Shown: in pieces, positions 5,728-12,319 of the stretch
Layout of the letters: each line of letters begins with the position of its first letter
How positions within the stretch are numbered: the first letter of the stretch is position 1
Assembly (NCBI GenBank): GCA_900752785.1
Contig: CAADWP010000078.1
Coordinates: forward strand, 1-12,319
Origin: an uncultured Ruminococcus sp.
GTDB taxonomy: Bacteria; Bacillota; Clostridia; Oscillospirales; Ruminococcaceae
Direction: 5' to 3'
Length of the DNA: 12,319 nucleotides
Translations under genes and position numbers: made by a program
Notes under the pieces: generated by a model
The model's database searches: none
Told to the model about the DNA's origin: nothing
What the model saw: only the letters and a program-made list of their open reading frames with translations

Positions 5728-6914
5728 ATTATGACTTTATGAAATCATTTGATATAAAGAACAAAACGGTGTTATATAATCACACCAACGGTACATCAGT
5801 TGAGATCAACAAAAAAGTATTTGAAATGATAAAAGGTTGCGATACCAAAGAAAGTATTCTGGAGCTTGCTAAAATGAAATCTGATTCAGATAGAAAATTT
5901 CTTGAAAGCCTTGCTGAGACAATTGATGAAAAACAACTCTTTGCAGATTGCAGTTCAGATAAAATCAATGAAATAACTTATATTATTACCGACAACTGTA
6001 ATCTGTGCTGCAAGCATTGTTGTATGTCTGCAAAGCCGTATAAGCGTGAAAGAGACGGAGAAGTTACCGTAAGGCGTGATATCCTTGAGAAGATACTTAC
6101 ATATGATCCTATAATGATCGTCCTTACAGGTGGAGAACCACTTATTGCTTCCAATATTCTTGAAAGTCTTGTCTGGTTGAGACAGAATTTTAATAACACT
6201 ATTGTGCTTTCTACCAACTCACTTCTTATTAACGAAAGCAACGTAAAGATTATTGCGGAAACGACAGATATTATAGATATAAGCCTTGACGGCGTAACAG
6301 CAGAAAAATCGGATTTCATACGTGGCAAAGGTACTTTCGATAAAGTCATGAATGTCATCCAAATGCTTAATTCAGCAGGTGCCAAGAGAATACGTCTTTC
6401 CAACGCCCTTTCTCCTGAGGAGCTTGATGACGTTGAGAATTATTCCAAACTGTGTAATGAGCTTGGCGTAGAGGCACTGGTACGCGATCTTTGTCCTACA
6501 GGCAGAGCTTTGGAAAATCATCTTTCATGCCGTGACCCACTCAGCCATTTCCTGAACAGCGTTAACTTTAATCCAAATCTTTGCGGAGCAGGCGTTAGCA
6601 TGATCTCTGTTGATAAGAACGGTGATGTCTTCCCCTGCAATAATTTCAGCGATGATGAATTTAAAATGGGAAATATTCTCAACGAGAATTTTAACGAGGA
6701 CGTTAAAGATTATTGGAAGAAAGTATGGTTCAGTAATTTCTCAAGATATCTTTCACGCTACAGAGAGGAATGCCGCGACTGCGAAGTAAGCCAGTATTGT
6801 TGGACATGTCCTTTTGATGTGAAGCTTATTGAGGATTATAAGGGAATAAAAAATCTTACCGATATATGTACTGCAAAGAAAAAGCGAATAATGAAGGCGT
6901 TTGAAAATGAATGA
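5724..6914 (+). CDS. Radical SAM/SPASM peptide maturase with N-terminal PqqD-like RRE
   Basis: 396 residues. The first 80 or so have the length and pattern of a PqqD-like RiPP recognition element (VLYNHTNGTSVEIN, then helices), expected to bind the precursor leader. The radical SAM core (about 84-270) has the 4Fe-4S motif C92-x3-C96-x2-C99 and the SAM-binding TGGEPL (135-140). A SPASM domain for auxiliary clusters follows: C287, then GDVFPC with C305, C350-x2-C353-x5-C359-x2-C362 and C382. This set is near the family consensus, so two auxiliary clusters are plausible. Such enzymes form thioether, carbon-carbon or carbon-oxygen crosslinks in peptides such as sactipeptides, ranthipeptides and cyclophanes. 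Start ATG overlaps the protease stop by 4 bp and has AAAGG upstream. It overlaps the second maturase by 8 bp. Which residues it modifies is unknown. Confidence 0.93.
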   Translation: MNYDFMKSFDIKNKTVLYNHTNGTSVEINKKVFEMIKGCDTKESILELAKMKSDSDRKFLESLAETIDEKQLFADCSSDKINEITYIITDNCNLCCKHCCMSAKPYKRERDGEVTVRRDILEKILTYDPIMIVLTGGEPLIASNILESLVWLRQNFNNTIVLSTNSLLINESNVKIIAETTDIIDISLDGVTAEKSDFIRGKGTFDKVMNVIQMLNSAGAKRIRLSNALSPEELDDVENYSKLCNELGVEALVRDLCPTGRALENHLSCRDPLSHFLNSVNFNPNLCGAGVSMISVDKNGDVFPCNNFSDDEFKMGNILNENFNEDVKDYWKKVWFSNFSRYLSRYREECRDCEVSQYCWTCPFDVKLIEDYKGIKNLTDICTAKKKRIMKAFENE

Positions 6915-7983
6915 TTATTTTGTAAATCTCTTTGTAACTGATGTCTGTAATTTCAGATGTCGTTATTGTTATGAAAAAGATGGATGTCAAACCAAAAGCA
7001 ATATGTCAGAAAAAACAGCCGATGAGGTGATTCGGTTTATTGCTAACAGCATTTCCGCCGACCAGAAGCTTATCGTAACCTTTCATGGCGGCGAACCATT
7101 ACTGCAATTCGATCTGATTAAATACATAATTAAACAGATCCGTTCAGAATTAAATAATAAAGCTGTTTTCGGAATAACTACAAATGGTTCCATGCTTACT
7201 GATGAAATGGCAGACTATCTTGCAAATAATATGCAGTATAAACTCAGTATAAGCATAGACGGAAATGAGGAAACACAAAGTTTCAACAGACCTGCTGTAA
7301 ATTCGAATTTCGACTATGAAAAGGTAATGAAATATGCTGAATATATGAATAAAATTAATCCGATCTTCACCATCCGCATGACATATGACAGACATAATAT
7401 AAGCGACCTTTTCAGCAATATCCGATACTTCATCGACAGAGGATTTGACAGAATAATTACCGAAGCAGATTTTATGAGTGATGAATGGGAAATGGAAGAT
7501 TTTGACAGAATCTATGAACAGTTTATTGCTATGAAAGGATATATCTACGGAATGGAAAACAGGGATATTACGGTTTATCCGATAAATAGCAGAGATATTT
7601 GTCTTAATAACTGTACTGCCGGACACGATTATTATTCCATAAGTACCACAGGGCAGATATTTCCATGTACAATGGTAATGAATGACGAAAAGCACTGCCT
7701 CGGAAATGTTAGAAAAGGTATAGATAAGGCAGCACTGGACTTCATTGACAATATCACATCGAAACATACAAATGAATGTTCGGATTGCACGCACAGCAAG
7801 TTTTGCACAACAAACAGATGCTTTTTTATTAACTATGCAAGTACCGGTGACTATTATTCTCCAAATCTTGTAATGTGCAATCTACGTAATATCAAACATA
7901 GGCTTGACACAGATAAAACCGTTTTTGTAGTGACTAAAGAGACAGACGAAAGTGGATCTGCCTATAGCGAGGACAGGAGGTAG
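6907..7983 (+). CDS. Second radical SAM/SPASM maturase, anSME-like, without RRE
   Basis: 358 residues. The radical SAM motif starts almost at once (C14-x3-C18-x2-C21, CNFRCRYCY), with HGGEPLL at 60-66 and TTNGSML at 91-97. SPASM cysteines fit the classical spacing: C236, GQIFPC with C254, C291-x2-C294-x5-C300-x4-C305 and C324. This resembles sulfatase-maturating enzymes (anSME) and several RiPP maturases. There is no recognition domain, so it may rely on the RRE of the first maturase or act after it. The last 20 or so residues are polar and probably disordered. A TTG at 6901 is also in frame, but ATG 6907 fits better because AAGG (6894-6897) is nine bases upstream of it. It overlaps the first maturase by 8 bp and carries the ribosome site of the exporter at its end. 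No sulfatase is nearby, so peptide modification is the likely role. Confidence 0.92.
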   Translation: MNDYFVNLFVTDVCNFRCRYCYEKDGCQTKSNMSEKTADEVIRFIANSISADQKLIVTFHGGEPLLQFDLIKYIIKQIRSELNNKAVFGITTNGSMLTDEMADYLANNMQYKLSISIDGNEETQSFNRPAVNSNFDYEKVMKYAEYMNKINPIFTIRMTYDRHNISDLFSNIRYFIDRGFDRIITEADFMSDEWEMEDFDRIYEQFIAMKGYIYGMENRDITVYPINSRDICLNNCTAGHDYYSISTTGQIFPCTMVMNDEKHCLGNVRKGIDKAALDFIDNITSKHTNECSDCTHSKFCTTNRCFFINYASTGDYYSPNLVMCNLRNIKHRLDTDKTVFVVTKETDESGSAYSEDRR

Positions 7984-7988
7984 ATCAG

Positions 7989-9920
7989 ATGATGACACAA
8001 CAAGGCGGAATAGTGCAAGAAACCGTATATTTTGATAAAAATCCCCCAAAAGCAGGAATAAAAGGCATAGTAAAGGGACTAAGATTTCTTCTGTGTCCCA
8101 CATGGAAATACGGCAGATTATTTCTTATCTCTTCGTTGATACTATCTGTAATACAGCCACTTACTTCGATTATCACGATCATATTCCAGAAAAAAATAAT
8201 TGATACTATTGCGGAAAAAAGCAGTTTATCTGCAATAGCCGGCACGATTGCTGCCTTTGCTGTCGTTTTGATACTTCTTCCACTTATTTCGCATTTTTGG
8301 ACAGCTTTATACAGAGAAAGAAAGCAGAACGAGATAAACTCTGCTATAAATAAAGAAATATATCAGAAATCAATTAGTACGGATTTCAGATTTTTTGATG
8401 ATCCGGAGTTCTTCAATAGTTTTACTTGGACTGTATCCCAGTATTCAACACAGTCAGAAGCAGCCCACAATATATTGCTCAGCTTCGCTGCGGCTTTATT
8501 CGGTATTACGGCTCTGACAGCAGTTATGATTGAGAATGATGCTCTGATAATACTCTTTACGGTAATAGCACTTTTTGCAACAAATCGGCTCAAACTGCGT
8601 CTCAGTAAGGTGAATTACAAGAAAATGAACGAGATGCTTGATCCGCAGAGGAAAAAAGACTATATTCACCGTACAATGTATCAGAAAGAATATATTGCCG
8701 GATTGAAAAGTACAAAGGCATCCGATATTCTTATGGAAAAGTATGATGATGCTGTATCAGCGGTAAATGGTGTTATCAAGCGGTTTATGTATAAGAGATG
8801 CCTGATAGACAGCCTAATCGAAATAATTAACAGCCTGCTCTATTTTATAATTGTTACATTTCTCGGGTACAGAATAGTGACCGGAAAACTCTCTATAGGA
8901 AGTTTCACCGCCATGCTAACAGCCTCATCGGTATTGAGAACATATCTCGGGAACTTTGTTGACATAACAAATAAGAGCCAGGAAGCCGTTGTATTCGCTC
9001 AGAAGATACGAAGCTTCTTTGAGCTTGAGTCTGCTATTGAGAACCATCATGAATCAGGTATTAATGTACCCGAAGGTCCTATGGATATAGAGTTGAAAAA
9101 CGTCAGCTTCAGGTATGCAAATTCTCAGTTTGCTATGAAAAACTTAAATATGAAGATTAGAAGCGGTAGTAAAATCGCAATAGTCGGCGAGAACGGAACA
9201 GGTAAGACGACCTTGGTGAAGCTGCTTCTCAGATTATATGATGTCGAAAACGGCGAAATACTGGTCAATAACGTTCCGATAAAACAATATAAGGTTAAAG
9301 AGTTAAGGCAGAATATCGGTATAGCATTTCAAGATGCACCGATGTATGCACTTTCAGTAGCCGACAATATGGCTATATATAATAAAGCAGATAACTCTTT
9401 TATCTACAGAATATTTGAAATATTCGGACTTGACAAAGTTCTGAAAAAATCAAATTCCAATCTTGACAGTGATATTACAAGGGAATTTGACAAGAACGGA
9501 CTTGTACTTTCAGGCGGCGAAAAACAAAAACTTGCTCTGGCAAGACTGTTTACAAAGAACTTCGGATTGTTTATCCTTGACGAACCAACATCTGCTCTCG
9601 ATCCTTTGGCTGAATATGAGCTTAATAAAATCATATTCAACAGATCATCTGAAACCACCACAATAATGGTCTCTCACAGGCTTTCTACAATAAGAGATGC
9701 AGACTGCATATATCTTTTCAAGGATGGAGAAATATCAGAATCCGGTACCCATGACAAACTTATGCAACTTCATGGAAAATACTACGAAATGTTCACCAAG
9801 CAAGCTGAAAATTATATCGACAAACCAGAGGAAGCGATTAACGAATCGGACATTAACTCAGCTCTAGCACCGATGTTTTATGGTATGCAGGGCATAACAC
9901 AGATACCTCATATTCAATGA
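7989..9920 (+). CDS. ABC exporter (fused membrane and ATPase domains), likely RiPP secretion
   Basis: 643 residues, half-transporter of the type I exporter kind, acting as a dimer. A cytoplasmic N-terminal segment of about 42 residues precedes six predicted helices (about 43-325). The ATPase domain begins near residue 366 with Walker A GENGTGKTT (400-408), Q-loop AFQDAP, signature LSGGEKQKLALARL (507-520), Walker B LFILDEPTSALD (527-538) and switch His563 in VSHRLST. There is no N-terminal C39 cysteine-peptidase domain, so leader removal must be done by another protein, presumably the S8 protease in the same operon. A tail of about 40 residues after the ATPase fold is not typical of the family. 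AGGAGG (7975-7980) lies eight bases upstream, inside the end of the second maturase. Expected role: export of the matured peptide. Transport of another compound cannot be excluded. Confidence 0.93.
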   Translation: MMTQQGGIVQETVYFDKNPPKAGIKGIVKGLRFLLCPTWKYGRLFLISSLILSVIQPLTSIITIIFQKKIIDTIAEKSSLSAIAGTIAAFAVVLILLPLISHFWTALYRERKQNEINSAINKEIYQKSISTDFRFFDDPEFFNSFTWTVSQYSTQSEAAHNILLSFAAALFGITALTAVMIENDALIILFTVIALFATNRLKLRLSKVNYKKMNEMLDPQRKKDYIHRTMYQKEYIAGLKSTKASDILMEKYDDAVSAVNGVIKRFMYKRCLIDSLIEIINSLLYFIIVTFLGYRIVTGKLSIGSFTAMLTASSVLRTYLGNFVDITNKSQEAVVFAQKIRSFFELESAIENHHESGINVPEGPMDIELKNVSFRYANSQFAMKNLNMKIRSGSKIAIVGENGTGKTTLVKLLLRLYDVENGEILVNNVPIKQYKVKELRQNIGIAFQDAPMYALSVADNMAIYNKADNSFIYRIFEIFGLDKVLKKSNSNLDSDITREFDKNGLVLSGGEKQKLALARLFTKNFGLFILDEPTSALDPLAEYELNKIIFNRSSETTTIMVSHRLSTIRDADCIYLFKDGEISESGTHDKLMQLHGKYYEMFTKQAENYIDKPEEAINESDINSALAPMFYGMQGITQIPHIQ

Positions 9921-9972
9921 TAACCGGTGGCTTCAACGCTCTGGTCTACGCAGTTAAAACAGGAGTGATAAA

Positions 9973-10704
9973 ATGAATTTCTATGAAAATTCGGCTTACG
10001 GGAAATGGTGTGAAAAGGTATATGGCAAAGACCTCAAACAAAGCGGAATGGTAACTTATGATGAACTGCAATTGATGTATGAACATATTGATCTGAAAAA
10101 AAACTCACATATACTGGATATCGGATGCGGCATTGGAAGAATGACCGAAGAGATATGTGAACATTACAGAGCTTTTGCACTGGGTATTGATGTAGATAAG
10201 ACAATGATCGCCTCAGCAAAAGAGCATTATTGTAACAGAAAAGACATTTCTTTTGAAATAATGGACGGAAGTTCGCTAGCTTTCGGCGACAGTAAATACG
10301 ATCTTATCTGTATGCTTGATACAATATATTTCAATAATACATCAGAAGAATTGAACAGATTTCTTGACAGGTGTTATGATACTCTTTCACCTGATGGAAA
10401 GATCGCGATTTTTAGTTCTAATGTTCCATCCAACGCATTAAATATCGAACCACTTGATTATCATGATGGAATATGTAAATGGGCATCTAAGCATTGTGTG
10501 AAAAAATTGTCAGTTTCACTCAGCAGCAAATACAGAAACTTCTGGCAAAGATCATTTGAATCTTGTCTTGAACTGAAAGACATAATGAAAACGGAGATAC
10601 CAGAGCAGTTTGAAAAGTTACTCATAAAAAGCTCGGTTTTTTCAGATTTAAGTAGAAACAACCCATCAAGTATGCGCAGGTGGCTTGATATAATTACAAG
10701 ATAA
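9973..10704 (+). CDS. Class I SAM-dependent methyltransferase
   Basis: 243 residues with a Rossmann methyltransferase fold. Motif I is HILDIGCGIGR (46-56), the acidic ribose-binding position is Asp73 in LGIDVD, and motif II/III equivalents are IMDGSSLAF (97-105) and YDLICMLDTIYF (109-120). A post-core strand follows LSPDGKIAIFSSN (138-150). It is closest in feel to the Methyltransf_11/25 small-molecule group. AGGAG (9961-9965) is seven bases upstream of the ATG. It lies 52 bp after the exporter, a looser join than between the other genes, and just before the operon terminator. It may methylate the peptide at a terminus or side chain, but nothing in the sequence fixes the substrate. A tailoring role is inferred from position only. 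Confidence 0.88.
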   Translation: MNFYENSAYGKWCEKVYGKDLKQSGMVTYDELQLMYEHIDLKKNSHILDIGCGIGRMTEEICEHYRAFALGIDVDKTMIASAKEHYCNRKDISFEIMDGSSLAFGDSKYDLICMLDTIYFNNTSEELNRFLDRCYDTLSPDGKIAIFSSNVPSNALNIEPLDYHDGICKWASKHCVKKLSVSLSSKYRNFWQRSFESCLELKDIMKTEIPEQFEKLLIKSSVFSDLSRNNPSSMRRWLDIITR

Positions 10705-10730
10705 CGTATACTCACCTGAATTTGCACATT

Positions 10731-10780
10731 ACAAAAAGCCTCTTTACGGAGTATTTTTCCGAGTTGGGGCTTTTTGTTTT
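10731..10780 (+). terminator. Rho-independent terminator of the RiPP operon
   Basis: ACAAAAAGCC (10731-10740) pairs perfectly with GGCTTTTTGT (10768-10777). Inside it a second stem CGGA / TCCG (10747-10750 with 10758-10761) extends the hairpin, and a T-run follows. It starts 27 bases after the methyltransferase stop. The outer arm begins with an A-run, so on the minus strand it also ends in T's and could stop transcription from the converging gene at 10938-11930. The stretch from 10781 to 10937 holds nothing I recognise. Confidence 0.85.
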
Positions 10781-10937
10781 GCATTAGGCGTTAGGACATA
10801 ATTAGTTTGTTCAAAACTGTTGCAATTTTATACACGACATTTATCATGATACACGATACAACTTCTGATTGAGTGTAATATAATTAACTTTAAGACAACT
10901 ACATAATATCTTCAACATAATTTTTACTGACATCGAT

Positions 10938-11930
10938 TTATTCAATACAATTAATCTCCTCTGTATAATTTTCAAGATTGACTCCGTTATTACGTTCATA
11001 CTCAACAAGCATTCCATCCCTGATTTGTTCCGCCTCAATAACCCACTGAGCAAAATCTGTTTCGGAGAGATGCTTTTTCTTCATACGAGCATAGTATTTC
11101 TTGTAAGCACGCTGGTGGATTATCCAAACGGGATTGTTTTTGACTTTATCCTTAAAGCTCTTGACAGAGCCAATATCACGGCAGTTCTTTGTTGTTTCGT
11201 TGGGAGCAACATTGGTGCAGTATTCATAGGCAAGTCCGGGATGTTGCAGAAAGTAACGTCCGCATAGCTTGCACGGCTTTGGACAGTAGTTATTCATAAT
11301 CGCCTTAAATAAATCGACATATAAAAAGTCAATCAAACGTGTAAAATTCATTTTTTCATACATTCGTACAGTACCATTGCTTGATTCACGAATCTCATAT
11401 TGAACGGTAATATCCGTTGGATCGACAAAATTACTTCCGCCAAGACTGACTCCACTTGTAAACGCATCAATACCATTGTTGTAAATCAAAGTCGCAAACT
11501 TGTTGGTATCGACTTTCCACTTTGTCCTGCAAAACATCTCTTTGATAAACAAATGGTATCGTTCAAGCAAATTTAAATCAGAATATAGCTTTTCAAATTC
11601 ATCAAGATTTCCATATGGACTTGATGATTTTTTTATTTCGAACCATGAACTTCGATATTTCATGTCACGAAAAAGCGGAAGTTCAAAAATCATCTTGATG
11701 AGTTCACTTTCAACTGTATTGAACGTCTTTTCCTGCTTTTCATCATACAGTATGCGAAGCTCCTTCATTGCCAAACCAAAATTCGAAATATCGTAATTCA
11801 AAAATTCTGTCAGAATTTCTCCATGAAGATATGTGTGTTCTTCTATCTCAATATTATCGTTGGAAAACATAGCTGTAAATTTTAAAAAATCATAATCAAA
11901 GTCAATTAAATCTTTGCCGAGTATGCCCAT
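10938..11930 (-). CDS. DUF6076-like protein with a four-cysteine zinc-ribbon-like motif
   Basis: 330 residues from ATG 11930. AAGGA lies nine bases upstream; an in-frame TTG at 11948 adds six residues but lacks a ribosome site. The N-terminal two thirds is acidic and mostly helical with no motif I know. The C-terminal part has CKLCGRYFLQHPG (220-232), then YC (Cys238) and CRDIGS (Cys250), a C-x2-C-x14-C-x11-C arrangement like the CGNR-type zinc ribbon. A basic helical segment (about 255-290, rich in Lys and Arg) follows, so nucleic-acid binding is plausible. I associate this pattern with DUF6076, a family of unknown function in accessory DNA of clostridia, but recalled without a search. It converges on the RiPP operon and diverges from the ATPase gene at 12076. 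It is unlikely to belong to the RiPP pathway. Confidence 0.75.
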   Translation of the reverse strand: MGILGKDLIDFDYDFLKFTAMFSNDNIEIEEHTYLHGEILTEFLNYDISNFGLAMKELRILYDEKQEKTFNTVESELIKMIFELPLFRDMKYRSSWFEIKKSSSPYGNLDEFEKLYSDLNLLERYHLFIKEMFCRTKWKVDTNKFATLIYNNGIDAFTSGVSLGGSNFVDPTDITVQYEIRESSNGTVRMYEKMNFTRLIDFLYVDLFKAIMNNYCPKPCKLCGRYFLQHPGLAYEYCTNVAPNETTKNCRDIGSVKSFKDKVKNNPVWIIHQRAYKKYYARMKKKHLSETDFAQWVIEAEQIRDGMLVEYERNNGVNLENYTEEINCIE

Positions 11931-11976
11931 GATAATGTTTCCTTTCAATAGAGAATATAGTTGAGGCTATAGAAAT

Positions 11977-12005
11977 ATTATACATTTTCTATTGACAAAA
12001 GTCAA
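11977..12005 (-). promoter_or_regulatory. Predicted promoter of the DUF6076-like gene
   Basis: Minus strand: -35 TTGACT (12005-12000), 17-base spacer, -10 TATAAT (11982-11977). Near-consensus. Its -35 is the right arm of the inverted repeat at 11991-12006. Confidence 0.7.
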
Positions 12006-12006
12006 T
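11991..12006. repeat. Perfect inverted repeat shared by two divergent promoters
   Basis: ATTGACAAAAGTCAAT: 6-bp arms around AAAA. The left arm contains the -35 of the plus-strand promoter and the right arm the -35 of the minus-strand promoter, with two bases between the boxes. Part of the symmetry follows from two facing TTGAC boxes, but the extra A/T pair extends it. The two promoters should compete for polymerase, and a dimeric repressor could block both. Confidence 0.65.
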
Positions 12007-12020
12007 ATAACGACTAAAAT
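11992..12020 (+). promoter_or_regulatory. Predicted promoter of the ATPase gene
   Basis: -35 TTGACA (11992-11997, perfect), 17-base spacer, -10 TAAAAT (12015-12020). Transcription should start near 12027, about 50 bases before the ATG at 12076. Confidence 0.75.
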
Positions 12021-12075
12021 TAAATTAGAGTTAAAAAAATAAATATTAACCCCCTAACAATGAAAGGAGAATACG

Positions 12076-12319
12076 ATGCAAAAATTAAAAACCAAATCCT
12101 GCGAAGAAATCATGACGACAGTGTACAAGCCGATTGAATTTGTTGTTGACGGTTTGATTGCAAAGGGATTGTATATCCTTGCAGGAGCGCCGAAGGTCGG
12201 TAAATCGTGGCTGTCACTTGATATCTGTCTGAACATAGCAAAAGGAGAAAAGGTACTTGATCATGAAACGAAATGCGGAACGGCTTTGTACCTGTGTCTC
12301 GAGGACAGCTTCGAGCGAA
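12076..12319 (+). CDS. P-loop ATPase of the RepA/AAA_25 type (5' part only)
   Basis: 81 codons are visible before the window ends. ATG 12076 has AAAGGAG six bases upstream. After about 24 residues, VDGLIAKGLYILAG leads into Walker A GAPKVGKSW (37-45). A hydrophobic strand follows, ending in LYLCLED (71-77), the position where RecA-like hexameric helicases of the RepA/AAA_25 group have their catalytic acidic residue. Such proteins occur on plasmids, integrative elements and phage-like islands, where they act in replication. Here the function is inferred from these motifs only. It diverges from the DUF6076-like gene, and their promoters overlap. Confidence 0.8.
   Translation, partial: MQKLKTKSCEEIMTTVYKPIEFVVDGLIAKGLYILAGAPKVGKSWLSLDICLNIAKGEKVLDHETKCGTALYLCLEDSFER

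Noticed and set aside
5978..6403. 141-codon open frame on the minus strand
   Set aside because: Antisense to the radical SAM core of the first maturase, with no motif or start signal.
7150..7794. 214-codon open frame on the minus strand
   Set aside because: It lies wholly opposite the second radical SAM gene, has no ribosome site and codes a low-complexity sequence without motifs. The SPASM-bearing plus frame is clearly the gene.
6907..7983. True anaerobic sulfatase-maturating enzyme
   Set aside because: The SPASM pattern fits, but there is no sulfatase nearby and the gene overlaps a RiPP maturase, so peptide modification is more likely.
4342..10704. Lanthipeptide, lasso or thiopeptide cluster
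   Set aside because: No LanB/LanC/LanM dehydratase or cyclase, no asparagine-synthetase-like cyclase and no YcaO gene. The enzymes present are radical SAM/SPASM type.
12030..12050. GTTAA / TTAAC inverted repeat upstream of the ATPase gene
   Set aside because: Only 5 bp of A/T-rich pairing around an 11-base loop. Expected by chance in this composition.

Overview
The window is AT-rich, densely packed, low-GC Gram-positive DNA, most like a gut or rumen clostridium of the Ruminococcus / Oscillospiraceae–Lachnospiraceae type. This placement is an inference. It rests on strong AGGAGG-type ribosome sites, an MacB/FtsX transporter next to an OmpR-type two-component system, and an accessory gene pair at the right end that I associate with such genomes. 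I see no rRNA, tRNA, CRISPR array or complete insertion sequence.

Left block (1-3872, all minus strand): response regulator, then histidine kinase, then ABC ATPase, then FtsX-type permease (cut by the window edge). The regulator and kinase overlap by 4 bp, and the ATPase and permease are 1 bp apart. A promoter-like sequence lies between the kinase and the ATPase. The kinase has one membrane helix and no sensor domain, so it probably depends on the transporter or another membrane partner. This is the layout of a peptide-sensing, peptide-resistance or immunity module.

Central block (about 4170-10780, all plus strand): a ribosomally synthesised, post-translationally modified peptide (RiPP) cluster. 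A 72-residue Cys- and aromatic-rich precursor with an excellent ribosome site is followed by a compact cytoplasmic subtilisin-like protease with an apparently complete D-H-S triad. Next come two different radical SAM/SPASM enzymes (the first with an N-terminal PqqD-like recognition domain), an ABC exporter without a peptidase domain, and a class I methyltransferase. A strong hairpin terminator closes the block. Protease through exporter are overlapping or nearly contiguous. The simplest model: the RRE-bearing enzyme docks the leader, one or both radical SAM enzymes crosslink the core, the subtilase removes the leader in the cytoplasm, and the exporter secretes the product. The methyltransferase may add a methyl group. 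I do not recognise the precursor family, so the product is potentially new.

The two blocks may be wired together. A TGACA-N4-TGTTA element resembling the sites of BceR-like regulators lies just upstream of the precursor promoter. A related sequence ending in the same TGTTATTTTT string lies at nearly the same distance upstream of the -10 box of the ATPase promoter.

Right block (10938-12319): a minus-strand gene with a four-cysteine zinc-ribbon-like motif (DUF6076-like) and, divergently, the start of a P-loop ATPase of the RepA/AAA_25 type. Both are typical accessory or mobile-element genes. Their promoters face away from each other, with -35 boxes in one perfect inverted repeat. This suggests the RiPP cluster borders an integrated mobile element.
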